A stretch of 64,000 nt of DNA from Massilia sp. WG5 (GTDB lineage: Bacteria > Pseudomonadota > Gammaproteobacteria > Burkholderiales > Burkholderiaceae_D), in contig NZ_CP012640.2 in assembly GCF_001412595.2 (NCBI RefSeq), forward strand, positions 2,170,001-2,234,000, read 5' to 3'. Each line of letters starts with the position of its first letter. The first letter of the stretch is position 1. The notes under the pieces are model-generated. The model did not search any database. It was not told the DNA's origin and saw only the letters and a list, made by a program, of their open reading frames with translations. A program made the translations under genes and the position numbers. Shown one piece after another: positions 54,963 through 64,000 of the stretch.

Positions 54963-56831
54963 ATGAATACTGCATCGATCAGCGGCCTGGTCCTGGCCGG
55001 CGGACGCGGCACGCGCATGGGCACCGTCGACAAGGGCCTGCAGCCTTTCGGCGCCTCGACCATGGTGGCGCATGTGCTGGAACGCCTGCAGCCGCAGGTG
55101 GCGAGCATCGCCATCAACGCCAACCAGAACCTGGACGCCTACGGCGCCTTCGGCGTGCCGGTGTGGCCGGACGATACGCCGGGCTTTGCCGGTCCGCTGG
55201 CCGGACTGGAAGCGGGCCTGCGCCGCTGCGCCACGCACTACCTGCTCACCGCGCCCTGCGACTCGCCCTTCCTGCCTGCCGACCTGGCTGCGCGCCTGCT
55301 GGCCGGCCTGGAGGCGGCCGGCGCCGACCTCGCGCTGGCGGTCACCGAGGAAAACGGCCTGCGCCAGCCGCATCCCGTGTTCTGCCTGGTGAAGGCCGAC
55401 AAGGCCGAGGTGCTGTCCAGCTACCTGGCCGCCGGCGGACGCCGCATGGACGGCTGGTACCCGCAGATCAAGGTGACCGAGGTGCTGTTCGAGGACGCCG
55501 GCGCCTTCCGCAACATCAATACCCGCGACGAGCTGCAAGCGCTGGATCCGTCCCGCCCGCCGCGCCTGGCCGACGTCGTCAGCTGCCTGTCCAGCTACGA
55601 CCCGGACGCCCTGCCCGTGCGCGACGCGCAAAAGATCATCCGTGATTTCGTCGCGCCGGTGCGCTCGACCGAACAGGTGGCGCTGCGCGCCGCGCTGGGC
55701 CGCGTGCTGGCGCTCGATGTCATCTCGCCGATCAACGTCCCGGCCCATGACAACTCGGCGATGGACGGCTATGCGCTGCGCGGCGAGGACCTGCCTGCCG
55801 ACGCGCCGGTACGCCTGCGCGTGATCGACACCGTCTACGCGGGCCGCAACTCGAATGCCGTGCCCGGCCCGGGCGAATGCGTGCGCATCATGACCGGCGG
55901 CGTGATGCCGGCCGGCTGCGACAGCGTGGTGCCGCAGGAATTCGTGACGGAAGCCGAGGGCATCGTGACCATCGCCCCCGGCACCATCCGCCCCGGCGAC
56001 AACCGCCGCTTTGCCGGCGAAGACCTGAAGGCCGGCAGCGCCGCGCTGCGCAAAGGGAAGGTCGTGCGTCCGGCCGACCTGGGCCTGCTGGCATCGCTCG
56101 GCGTGGCCGAGGTGCCGGTGCAGCGGCGCCTGCGCGTCGCCTTCTTCTCGACCGGCGACGAGCTGCGCTCGATCGGCGAGCCGCTCGACGAAGGCTGCGT
56201 CTACGACAGCAACCGCTACACGATCTACGGCATGCTGCAAAGGCTGGGCTGCGACATCATCGACATGGGCGTGGTGCGCGACGACCCGCAGGCGCTGGAA
56301 GCCGCACTGCGCGAAGCCTGCGAAAACGCCGACGCCATCATCACCTCGGGCGGCGTCTCGGTCGGCGCCGCCGACTACACCAGGCAGATCATGGCGCGCC
56401 TCGGCGACGTGACCTTCTGGAAGATCGGCATGCGCCCGGGCCGCCCGCTGGCCTTCGGCCGCATCGCCTCGAACGGCCACAGCGCCTTCCTGTTCGGATT
56501 GCCGGGCAATCCGGTGGCGGTGATGGTCTCGTTCTACTTCTTCGCGCGCGAGGCCTTGCTGCGCATGATGGGGGCGGAGGCGCCCCTGGAACTGCTGCGT
56601 GCGCGCTCGGCAGCTTCGATTCGCAAGAAGCCGGGCCGTACGGAATACCAGCGCGGTGTGCTGTCGCGTGGCGCGGATGGGCTGCCCGAAGTGAAGATCA
56701 CCGGCTCGCAAGGTTCGGGCATCCTGCGCTCGATGTCGGAGGCGAACTGCATGGTGGTCCTGCACGACGAACAGGGCAGCGTGCAGGCGGGCGAGATGGT
56801 GGATGTGCTGCTGTTCGAGGGGCTGGTCTGA
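54963..56831 (+). CDS. MobA-MoeA fusion: molybdenum cofactor guanylyltransferase and molybdotransferase
   Basis: 622 residues in one open frame. MobA part (about 5-195): LVLAGGRGTRMGTVDKGLQPFG, APCDSPFLPADLA, PHPVFCLVK, and the typical end FRNINTRDEL. Then a short PSRPP linker and MoeA (about 202-622): DIVSC-like start (LADVVSCLSSYDP), NVPAHDNSAMDGYA, CVRIMTGGVMPAGCD, FFSTGDEL, IITSGGVSVGAADY and FGLPGNPVAVMVSFY. MoeA inserts molybdate into molybdopterin and MobA adds GMP to Mo-molybdopterin. No in-frame ATG stands at the junction. ATG 54963 has GGTGG 8 bases upstream and follows moaA by 4 bases. Confidence 0.93.
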   Translation: MNTASISGLVLAGGRGTRMGTVDKGLQPFGASTMVAHVLERLQPQVASIAINANQNLDAYGAFGVPVWPDDTPGFAGPLAGLEAGLRRCATHYLLTAPCDSPFLPADLAARLLAGLEAAGADLALAVTEENGLRQPHPVFCLVKADKAEVLSSYLAAGGRRMDGWYPQIKVTEVLFEDAGAFRNINTRDELQALDPSRPPRLADVVSCLSSYDPDALPVRDAQKIIRDFVAPVRSTEQVALRAALGRVLALDVISPINVPAHDNSAMDGYALRGEDLPADAPVRLRVIDTVYAGRNSNAVPGPGECVRIMTGGVMPAGCDSVVPQEFVTEAEGIVTIAPGTIRPGDNRRFAGEDLKAGSAALRKGKVVRPADLGLLASLGVAEVPVQRRLRVAFFSTGDELRSIGEPLDEGCVYDSNRYTIYGMLQRLGCDIIDMGVVRDDPQALEAALREACENADAIITSGGVSVGAADYTRQIMARLGDVTFWKIGMRPGRPLAFGRIASNGHSAFLFGLPGNPVAVMVSFYFFAREALLRMMGAEAPLELLRARSAASIRKKPGRTEYQRGVLSRGADGLPEVKITGSQGSGILRSMSEANCMVVLHDEQGSVQAGEMVDVLLFEGLV

Positions 56832-56847
56832 CCCCCTGACTACATTC

Positions 56848-56870
56848 GGGCGCGGGGCGCCCACCCTGCG
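56848..56870. repeat. Single REP-like unit
   Basis: GGGCGC-GGG-GCGCCC hairpin (56848-56862) followed by ACCCTGCG, matching one half of the paired element at 21805-21882. Lies between the convergent mobA-moeA and rmuC genes. Confidence 0.6.
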
Positions 56871-56897
56871 TTCATGGCGACTGCCGTTTCAGCTGTC

Positions 56898-58223
56898 TTA
56901 TTCGTCGCCGTCCGCCGCAGCCGCCCCCAGCATCAGCTGCGCCGCCTCGCTCGGCAGCGCCTCCACCGACTTCAGCTTGCGCGCCATCTGCCGGCTGCGC
57001 ACCTCGGCGTTTTCGATGTTCTTGGCGGCGCGCTCGAGCGTGGTCTTGGTCGCGGCCAGCACATCGCCGAACTTGCCGAACTCGGTCTTCACCGCGCCCA
57101 GCACCTGCCAGACTTCGGACGAGCGCTTTTCCAGCGCCAGCGTGCGGAAGCCCATCTGCAGGCTGTTCAGCAGCGCCGTCAGGGTCGACGGCCCGGCGAT
57201 CGTCACGCGCAGCGTGCGCTGCAGGTCGTCGGCCAGGCCGGGGCGGCGCATGACCTCGGCGTACAGGCCCTCGGTGGGCAGGAACAGGACCGCGAAATCG
57301 GTGGTCTGCGGCGGCGAGACGTATTTTTCGCAGATCGTTTTCGCTTCGTTACGCACGGCTCGTTCCAGCTCCGCCCCGAAACGCAAGACGCCGTCGGCAT
57401 CGGCGGAATCAGCCGCCTCGACCAGGCGCTCGTACTGCTCTTTCGGGAACTTGGCGTCGATCGGCAGCCACAGCGGCGGGCCGCCGTCGACCGTGCCCGG
57501 CAGCTTGATCGCGAACTCGACGCGCGCATTCGTGCCGGCCACGGTCTCGACGTTCTTGGCGTACTGGTCGACCGTCAGCACCTGCTCGAGCAGCATCTCC
57601 AGTTGCACTTCGCCCCAGGTGCCGCGCGTCTTCACGTTGGTCAGCACGCGCTTCAGGTCGCCCACGCCGACGGCCAGCTGCTGCATCTCGCCCAGGCCCT
57701 GGTGCACGCGCTCGAGGCGGTCCGAGACCTGGCGGAAGGATTCGGTCAGGCGCGTTTCCAGCGTCGCGTGGAGCTTCTCGTCGACGGTCTGGCGCATCTC
57801 TTCGAGGCGGCGCGCATTGTCGTTCTGCAGGTCGCGGATCTTGGTCTCGAGCGTGCCGCGCACCTCCAGCATGCGCTGGGCGTTCGATTCGGTCAGGGTG
57901 GCGATCGCCGTGTTCATGCTGTCCGCGAAACGCTTCAGCACGCGCGCCTGTTCCTCGCGTCCGCCGGCGGCGTGCATCTGGATCTGCTGGCGCATGGCGT
58001 CGAGCTGCTGGGTGGTCGCGGCCTGGTTCTGGGCCAGGTGGGCGGCCAGCTCCTGGCGCGTGGCCTGGGCGCTGGTCTGCAGCTCGTGGCGCAACTCGCG
58101 CTCCAGGCGCTCGAAGGCGTGGGCGGAGCCGTCGCTGCGCCCGCTGCGCGCGAACAGGACGAACTGCAGCCCGAGCACGGCCAGCAGGCCGGCTGCGAGA
58201 ACGATGAACTCGATCGTGGACAT
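56898..58223 (-). CDS. rmuC: RmuC, DNA recombination-limiting protein
   Basis: 441 residues from ATG 58223. N-terminal membrane helix (STIEFIVLAAGLLAVLGLQFVLFA), long coiled coil (about 35-190) and the RmuC nuclease-like domain (KTRGTWGEVQLEMLLEQVLTVDQYAKN, WLPIDAKFPKEQYERLVEAAD, VLFLPTEGLYAEVMRRPGL). RmuC limits inversion between short repeats. The longer open frame upstream overlaps the globin gene and is not used. Confidence 0.94.
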   Translation of the reverse strand: MSTIEFIVLAAGLLAVLGLQFVLFARSGRSDGSAHAFERLERELRHELQTSAQATRQELAAHLAQNQAATTQQLDAMRQQIQMHAAGGREEQARVLKRFADSMNTAIATLTESNAQRMLEVRGTLETKIRDLQNDNARRLEEMRQTVDEKLHATLETRLTESFRQVSDRLERVHQGLGEMQQLAVGVGDLKRVLTNVKTRGTWGEVQLEMLLEQVLTVDQYAKNVETVAGTNARVEFAIKLPGTVDGGPPLWLPIDAKFPKEQYERLVEAADSADADGVLRFGAELERAVRNEAKTICEKYVSPPQTTDFAVLFLPTEGLYAEVMRRPGLADDLQRTLRVTIAGPSTLTALLNSLQMGFRTLALEKRSSEVWQVLGAVKTEFGKFGDVLAATKTTLERAAKNIENAEVRSRQMARKLKSVEALPSEAAQLMLGAAAADGDE

Positions 58224-58237
58224 ATCAGTGAAGCCGC

Positions 58238-58663
58238 TTAGTGTGGTCGATTCCGCATCCAGTCGGCGGTCTGGTAGAACGCACCCATCAGACGCAGGCG
58301 CAGGTCGTAGTCGTAGCCGAGGTCTTCCAGCGCCATCGCCATGCAGCGCAGCCACTGGTCACGTTCGGTGGTGCCGATCGCGAACGGCAGGTGGCGCGCG
58401 CGCAGCATCGGGTGGCCGTAGCGCTCGATGAAGAGGTTCGGGCCGCCCAGCCAGCCGGACAGGAACATGAACAGCTTGTCGCGCGAGCTGTCGTTCGGCA
58501 CCGGGTGCATGGCGTGGATGCCGGCGAAGTCCCCCTCCAGCTGCATGATGTCGTAGAAGCGGTCGACCAGTTCGCGCAGGCGGCTTTCGCCGCCGATCAG
58601 TTCATAGGCGCTGCGTTCGTCCGCGGCTTCCTGGTCTGCTTGGGTATTCTGAGATTCTTGCAT
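58238..58663 (-). CDS. Group II truncated haemoglobin
   Basis: 141 residues. Globin features: B10 Tyr37 (RFYDIM), SGWLGGPNLFIERYGHPMLRARHLPFAIG with proximal His91, and Trp104 (G8) in RDQWLRCM, the marks of group II truncated globins. The first 18 residues are a polar extension. These proteins bind oxygen and react with NO or peroxide. Just upstream of rmuC with a 14-base gap, so likely co-transcribed. Confidence 0.93.
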   Translation of the reverse strand: MQESQNTQADQEAADERSAYELIGGESRLRELVDRFYDIMQLEGDFAGIHAMHPVPNDSSRDKLFMFLSGWLGGPNLFIERYGHPMLRARHLPFAIGTTERDQWLRCMAMALEDLGYDYDLRLRLMGAFYQTADWMRNRPH

Positions 58664-58677
58664 CCGTCCATTCTATC

Positions 58678-61209
58678 TCAGGCTTCCCTCAGCGTCTGCA
58701 GGGGTGGCTGCCGCAACACATTCCGCAAGCCCAGCCAGCCGCCGATGAGCGCGCAAACCGCACCGACCACCAGTCCCGCCGCCCATACCTGCGGTTCGAA
58801 GTGCCAGGGGAACTTGAACTGGTACTCGGCCAGCGCCCAGCCCAGCCCTGCTGCCCCGGTCGCCGCCAGCAGGCCGGACAGGCCGCCCACCAGCGCGAAC
58901 TCGATGCGCTGCGCGGTCGCCAGCTGGCCGCGGGTGGCGCCCAGCGCGCGCAGCAGGCCGGCTTCGCGGGTGCGCTCGGCCGTCGATCCCATCAGGGCCG
59001 CGTACAGCACCAGCACGCCCGACGCCAGCGTGAACAGGAACAGGAACTCGACCGCGGTCACGACCTGGTCCAGCACTTCCTGCAGCTGCCGGATGATGCC
59101 GCTGACGTCGATCACGGTCAGGTTCGGATACTGGCGCGTGAGCGCATTGGCCAGCCCCACACCGCCCGCCGGCAGGTGGAAGGCGGTCATCCAGGTAGTC
59201 GGCGCCTCGCGCATCGCGGCCGGGTTGATGATGACGAAGAAATTGGCGCGCATCGAACCCCATTCGAGCTTGCGCAGGCTGGTGATCCTGGCATCGACCA
59301 GCAGGCCGCCCATGTCGAAGCGCATCGTGTCGCCCAGCTTCAGGCGCAGGGTCTGCGCAATGCCCTGCTCGACCGAGGCTTCGGCCACGCCGGGTCCGTC
59401 GCGGTACCACTGGCCGGCCACGATGTCGTTCCCCTCCGGCAGGTCGTTCACGCTGGAGAGGTTGAATTCGCGGTCCGACAGCGCCTTCGCGCGCTCGCCG
59501 GTATAGGTGCTGGCGGTGATCGCATTGCCGTTCACGGCCACCAGGCGGCCGCGGATCATCGGGTACAGCATCGGCTTGTCGACGCCGGCCGCGCGAATGG
59601 TCTTTTCCACGCCCGCCTTCTGGTCGGGCTGGATGTTGATGATGAAGCGGTTCGGCGCGTCGGCCGGCGTGGCCAGGCGCCAGGCGCTCATCAGGTCGCC
59701 GCGCACCACGGTCAGCACCAGCAGCGCCATCAGGCCCAGCGACAGCGAGACGATCTGCACCACGGTCGCGCCGGGCCGGCGCTGCAGCGAGGTGATGGCG
59801 AAGCGCCAGCCCTGGTTCTTCGAGACACCGCGCAGGCCGCGCAAGCCCAGCAGGGCCAGCCAGCCGACCAGCGCGAACACGGCCAGGCCGCCGAGGAAAC
59901 CGCCGGCGGTCAGCAGCGCCAGTTTGAGGTCGCCGGCCTGCCACAGCAGCAGGCCGACGAACACCGCCGTGCCCAGGCCGTAGGTGGCCAGCGCCATCGG
60001 GCGCGGCGCCGCCTGCTCGCGGCGGATCACGCGGTTGTGCGGCACGTTGCGCAGTTGCAGGACCGGCGGCAGCGCGAAGCCGACCAGCAGCAGCAGGCCG
60101 GTGGCGATGCCCTGCAGCGCCGGCAATGCGGACACCGGCGGCAGCTCGGTCGGGATCAGGTTGCCGATCAGCGCCAGCAGCACGTAGTGCGCGCCGAAGC
60201 CGACCAGCACGCCCAGCACGCTGCCCGCCAGGCCGACCAGTGCGAACTCGATCAGGAACAGCAGCCCGACCTGGTTCTGGGTCATGCCGAGGCAGCGCAG
60301 CATGGCCACCGAATCCAGGTGGCGCTGCATGAAGCGGCGCGCCGCCATCGCGACCGCGACCGCCGCCAGCATCGCCGACAGCAGCCCGACCAGGGCCAGG
60401 AAGCGTTCCGCGCGGTCGAGCGTCGAGCGCATTTCGGGGCGGCCGTTTTCCAGCGTTTCGATGCGCACGCCCTTGACGTTATTGGCGGCGATGCGTTCGC
60501 GCACCCAGCGCTCGTAGGCGGCGACGGCAGCCTGGTCGTTCGGCGAGCGCGCGGCGACCTGCATGCGGTAAGTGATGCGCGCGTAATTGTCGACCAGGCC
60601 GGTGGCCTTCAGGTCGGACAGGGCCAGCATCACGCGCGGCGCGAAGTTCGAGAAGGAGGCGCCGCGATCGGGTTCGGTGGCGATCAGGCGGGCGATCCGG
60701 AAGCTCTTGTCGCCGAGCTGGATGATGCTGCCGACCTTCGCCTTCAGCGGCGGCAGCAGGTTGACGTCGACCCAGACCGTGCCCGGGCTCGGGGTCGCGC
60801 GGGTGATGTCGCCCAGCGCTTCGCTGGCATCGTCGGGGCTGGTGGTGACCTTCAACTGGCCGCGCAGCGGATACGTCGGCGACACCGCTTTCACGGACGC
60901 CAGCAGGGCCTGCGAAGCGTCGCCCTGGCCCGCTTGCGCCATGCTCGGGAAGGTGACGGTATCGGCCAGCAGCAGGCCGCGGCGCTGGGCCTCGATACGC
61001 CAGTCCTGGGGCAGCGGCTGGTCGGCGTTGATCAGGAGGTCGGCGCCGAGCAGCTGGTGGGCGTCGCGGTTCAATCCCGCGCGCATGCGGTCGACGAAGA
61101 AGCCGACGGCGGTGAGCGCCGACACCGCGACCACCAGGGCCACCAGCAGGAAGCGTAGTTCGCCGGCGCGCCAGTCGCGCGCGGTCATGCGCAGGGATTG
61201 CGTCAGCAT
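58678..61209 (-). CDS. FtsX-type ABC permease (YbbP-like), large
   Basis: 843 residues. N-terminal membrane helix (LRFLLVALVVAVSALTAVGFF), a large periplasmic MacB-type domain (about 45-255), helices near 265-345 (first FtsX domain), further helices to about 470, a second periplasmic domain (about 500-715) and a last FtsX domain (about 715-835; LVLYAALMGSTAERTREAGLLRALGATRGQL). Resembles the YbbA/YbbP export permeases linked to lysophospholipid or hydrophobic compound handling. The ATPase partner is not next to it in this window. Confidence 0.88.
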   Translation of the reverse strand: MLTQSLRMTARDWRAGELRFLLVALVVAVSALTAVGFFVDRMRAGLNRDAHQLLGADLLINADQPLPQDWRIEAQRRGLLLADTVTFPSMAQAGQGDASQALLASVKAVSPTYPLRGQLKVTTSPDDASEALGDITRATPSPGTVWVDVNLLPPLKAKVGSIIQLGDKSFRIARLIATEPDRGASFSNFAPRVMLALSDLKATGLVDNYARITYRMQVAARSPNDQAAVAAYERWVRERIAANNVKGVRIETLENGRPEMRSTLDRAERFLALVGLLSAMLAAVAVAMAARRFMQRHLDSVAMLRCLGMTQNQVGLLFLIEFALVGLAGSVLGVLVGFGAHYVLLALIGNLIPTELPPVSALPALQGIATGLLLLVGFALPPVLQLRNVPHNRVIRREQAAPRPMALATYGLGTAVFVGLLLWQAGDLKLALLTAGGFLGGLAVFALVGWLALLGLRGLRGVSKNQGWRFAITSLQRRPGATVVQIVSLSLGLMALLVLTVVRGDLMSAWRLATPADAPNRFIINIQPDQKAGVEKTIRAAGVDKPMLYPMIRGRLVAVNGNAITASTYTGERAKALSDREFNLSSVNDLPEGNDIVAGQWYRDGPGVAEASVEQGIAQTLRLKLGDTMRFDMGGLLVDARITSLRKLEWGSMRANFFVIINPAAMREAPTTWMTAFHLPAGGVGLANALTRQYPNLTVIDVSGIIRQLQEVLDQVVTAVEFLFLFTLASGVLVLYAALMGSTAERTREAGLLRALGATRGQLATAQRIEFALVGGLSGLLAATGAAGLGWALAEYQFKFPWHFEPQVWAAGLVVGAVCALIGGWLGLRNVLRQPPLQTLREA

Positions 61210-61219
61210 CGATCGGGGC

Positions 61220-62809
<1,590 letters not shown>

Positions 62810-64000
62810 ATGACCATTTTTGACAACTACGCAGCCCGCTATGAGCGTACCCGGGAAGAGGAATATTCCCTGTCGGAGTACCTGCAACTGTGCAAGAAGG
62901 ATCCTCTGACTTACGCCAGCGCTCCCGAGCGCATGCTGGCCGCCATCGGCGAACCCACCCTGGTCGATACCCGCCTCGACCCGCGCATGTCGCGTATCTT
63001 CGCCAACAAGGTCATCAAGATTTATCCCGCCTTCCGTGAGTTCTACGGCATGGAGGAAGTGATCGAGCAGGTCGTTTCCTACTTCCGCCATGCGGCCCAG
63101 GGCCTGGAAGAACGCAAACAGATCCTTTATCTGCTGGGCCCTGTGGGCGGCGGCAAGTCGTCGATCGCCGAAAAGCTCAAGCACCTGATGGAGCAGATTC
63201 CCTTCTACGCGATCAAGGGCTCGCCGGTGAACGAATCGCCGCTCGGCCTGTTCAGCGAAGAAGAAGACGGCGCCATCCTCGAAGAGGACTACGGCATCCC
63301 GCGCCGCTACCTGCGCAACGTGCCGAGCCCGTGGGCGGTCAAGCGCCTGCACGAGTTCGGCGGCGACATCAACAAGTTCCGCGTGGTGAAGCGCTATCCG
63401 TCGATCCTCAAGCAGATCGCGATCGCCAAGACCGAGCCGGGCGACGAGAACAACCAGGACATCTCCTCGCTGGTCGGCAAGGTCGACATCCGCAAGCTCG
63501 AGGACTATTCCCAGGACGATCCGGACGCCTACAGCTACTCCGGCGGCCTGTGCCTGGCCAACCAGGGCCTGATGGAATTCGTCGAGATGTTCAAGGCCCC
63601 GATCAAGGTCCTGCACCCGCTGCTGACCGCGACCCAGGAAGGCAACTACAAGGGCACCGAGGGCTTCGGCGCGATTCCCTTCGAAGGCATCATCCTGGCG
63701 CACTCGAACGAATCCGAGTGGAAGACCTTCCGCAACAACCGCAACAACGAGGCTTTCCTCGACCGTATCTACATCGTCAAGGTGCCCTACTGCCTGCGGG
63801 TGTCGGACGAGATCAAGATCTACGACAAGCTGCTGCGTAATTCCTCGCTGGATAAAGCGCCCTGCGCACCGGGCACGCTGCGCATGATGGCGCAGTTCGC
63901 GATCCTGTCGCGCCTGAAGGATCCGGAGAATTCCAGCATCTACTCGAAGATGCTGGTGTACGACGGCGAGAACCTGAAGGACACCGATCCGAAGGCCAAG
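62810..64000 (+). CDS. prkA: PrkA-type serine protein kinase, 5' part
   Basis: First 397 residues; the gene continues past the window. MTIFDNYAARYERTREEEYSLSEYLQLCKKDPLTYASAPERML is typical, followed by an AAA-type domain with Walker A GPVGGGKSS (110-118), GLFSEEEDG, YSGGLCLANQGLMEFVEMFKAPIKVLHPLL and ILAHSNESEWKTFRNN. PrkA (YeaG in E. coli) is linked to stress and starvation adaptation and usually precedes yeaH and spoVR-type genes. ATG 62810 has AAAGGA 8 bases upstream. Confidence 0.95.
   Translation, partial: MTIFDNYAARYERTREEEYSLSEYLQLCKKDPLTYASAPERMLAAIGEPTLVDTRLDPRMSRIFANKVIKIYPAFREFYGMEEVIEQVVSYFRHAAQGLEERKQILYLLGPVGGGKSSIAEKLKHLMEQIPFYAIKGSPVNESPLGLFSEEEDGAILEEDYGIPRRYLRNVPSPWAVKRLHEFGGDINKFRVVKRYPSILKQIAIAKTEPGDENNQDISSLVGKVDIRKLEDYSQDDPDAYSYSGGLCLANQGLMEFVEMFKAPIKVLHPLLTATQEGNYKGTEGFGAIPFEGIILAHSNESEWKTFRNNRNNEAFLDRIYIVKVPYCLRVSDEIKIYDKLLRNSSLDKAPCAPGTLRMMAQFAILSRLKDPENSSIYSKMLVYDGENLKDTDPKAK

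Noticed and set aside
58801..61158. Long plus-strand open frame over the FtsX-type permease
   Set aside because: Gln/Arg/His-rich shadow; the minus-strand product has clear FtsX domains.

Overview
The window is about 64 kb of GC-rich DNA that fits a motile betaproteobacterium of the order Burkholderiales, most likely Oxalobacteraceae (Massilia/Telluria-like). Three things support this: the flagellar gene order (flhB-flhA ... flhF-flhG-fliA-motC-motD), the housekeeping synteny rluC / HAD phosphatase / Rieske / sppA diverging from rne with moaA and mob/moe downstream, and the family of short GC-rich palindromes at gene junctions. The assignment is inferred from gene content, not from a database search. 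I see no IS element, prophage, CRISPR array, tRNA or rRNA.

Region 1 (1-18.2 kb) is flagellar. The plus strand begins with the 3' end of fliN and continues fliO-fliP-fliQ-fliR (type III export gate). The minus strand, read from right to left, carries flgB-C-D-E-F-G-H-I-J and then flgK-flgL behind its own sigma28-type promoter, followed by an SbmA/YddA-like ABC transporter and a PH-domain membrane protein. Diverging from flgB are flgA and then flgM-flgN, with a textbook sigma28 promoter before flgM. Three junctions of the flg operon (E/F, G/H, H/I) contain strong palindromes.

Region 2 (18.3-27.5 kb) holds a PAS-PAS-GGDEF-EAL cyclic-di-GMP enzyme, two tandem secreted M35-type (aspzincin) metallopeptidases, a small secreted protein that looks like a free-standing copy of the proteases' N-terminal domain, and a large CheB-CheR-PAS fusion.

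Region 3 (27.5-37.0 kb, minus strand) is the second flagellar block: flhB, flhA, a WecA/MraY-type glycosyl-1-phosphate transferase, flhF, flhG (degenerate P-loop), fliA, motC and motD. A small plus-strand membrane protein sits between flhF and the transferase.

Region 4 (37.1-45.2 kb) has the dTDP-rhamnose operon (rfbB-D-A-C), an orphan secreted protein, a fumarylacetoacetase-family hydrolase, outer membrane phospholipase A, an RsuA-type pseudouridine synthase and a small orphan gene with an unusual repeat-bearing leader and its own terminator.

Region 5 (45.4-64 kb) is mainly housekeeping: sppA, Rieske protein, HAD phosphatase and rluC in one direction; rne (RNase E with a long leader), chrA, moaA and a fused mobA-moeA in the other; then rmuC, a group II truncated haemoglobin, a large FtsX-type permease, an adenine/adenosine deaminase and the 5' part of prkA running off the window end.

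The best candidates for something undescribed are the protease pair with its detached N-domain, the MobA-MoeA fusion, the palindrome-punctuated flg operon (including a flgH signal peptide whose basic part comes from a repeat), and a duplicated tryptophan motif in the RNase E tail.
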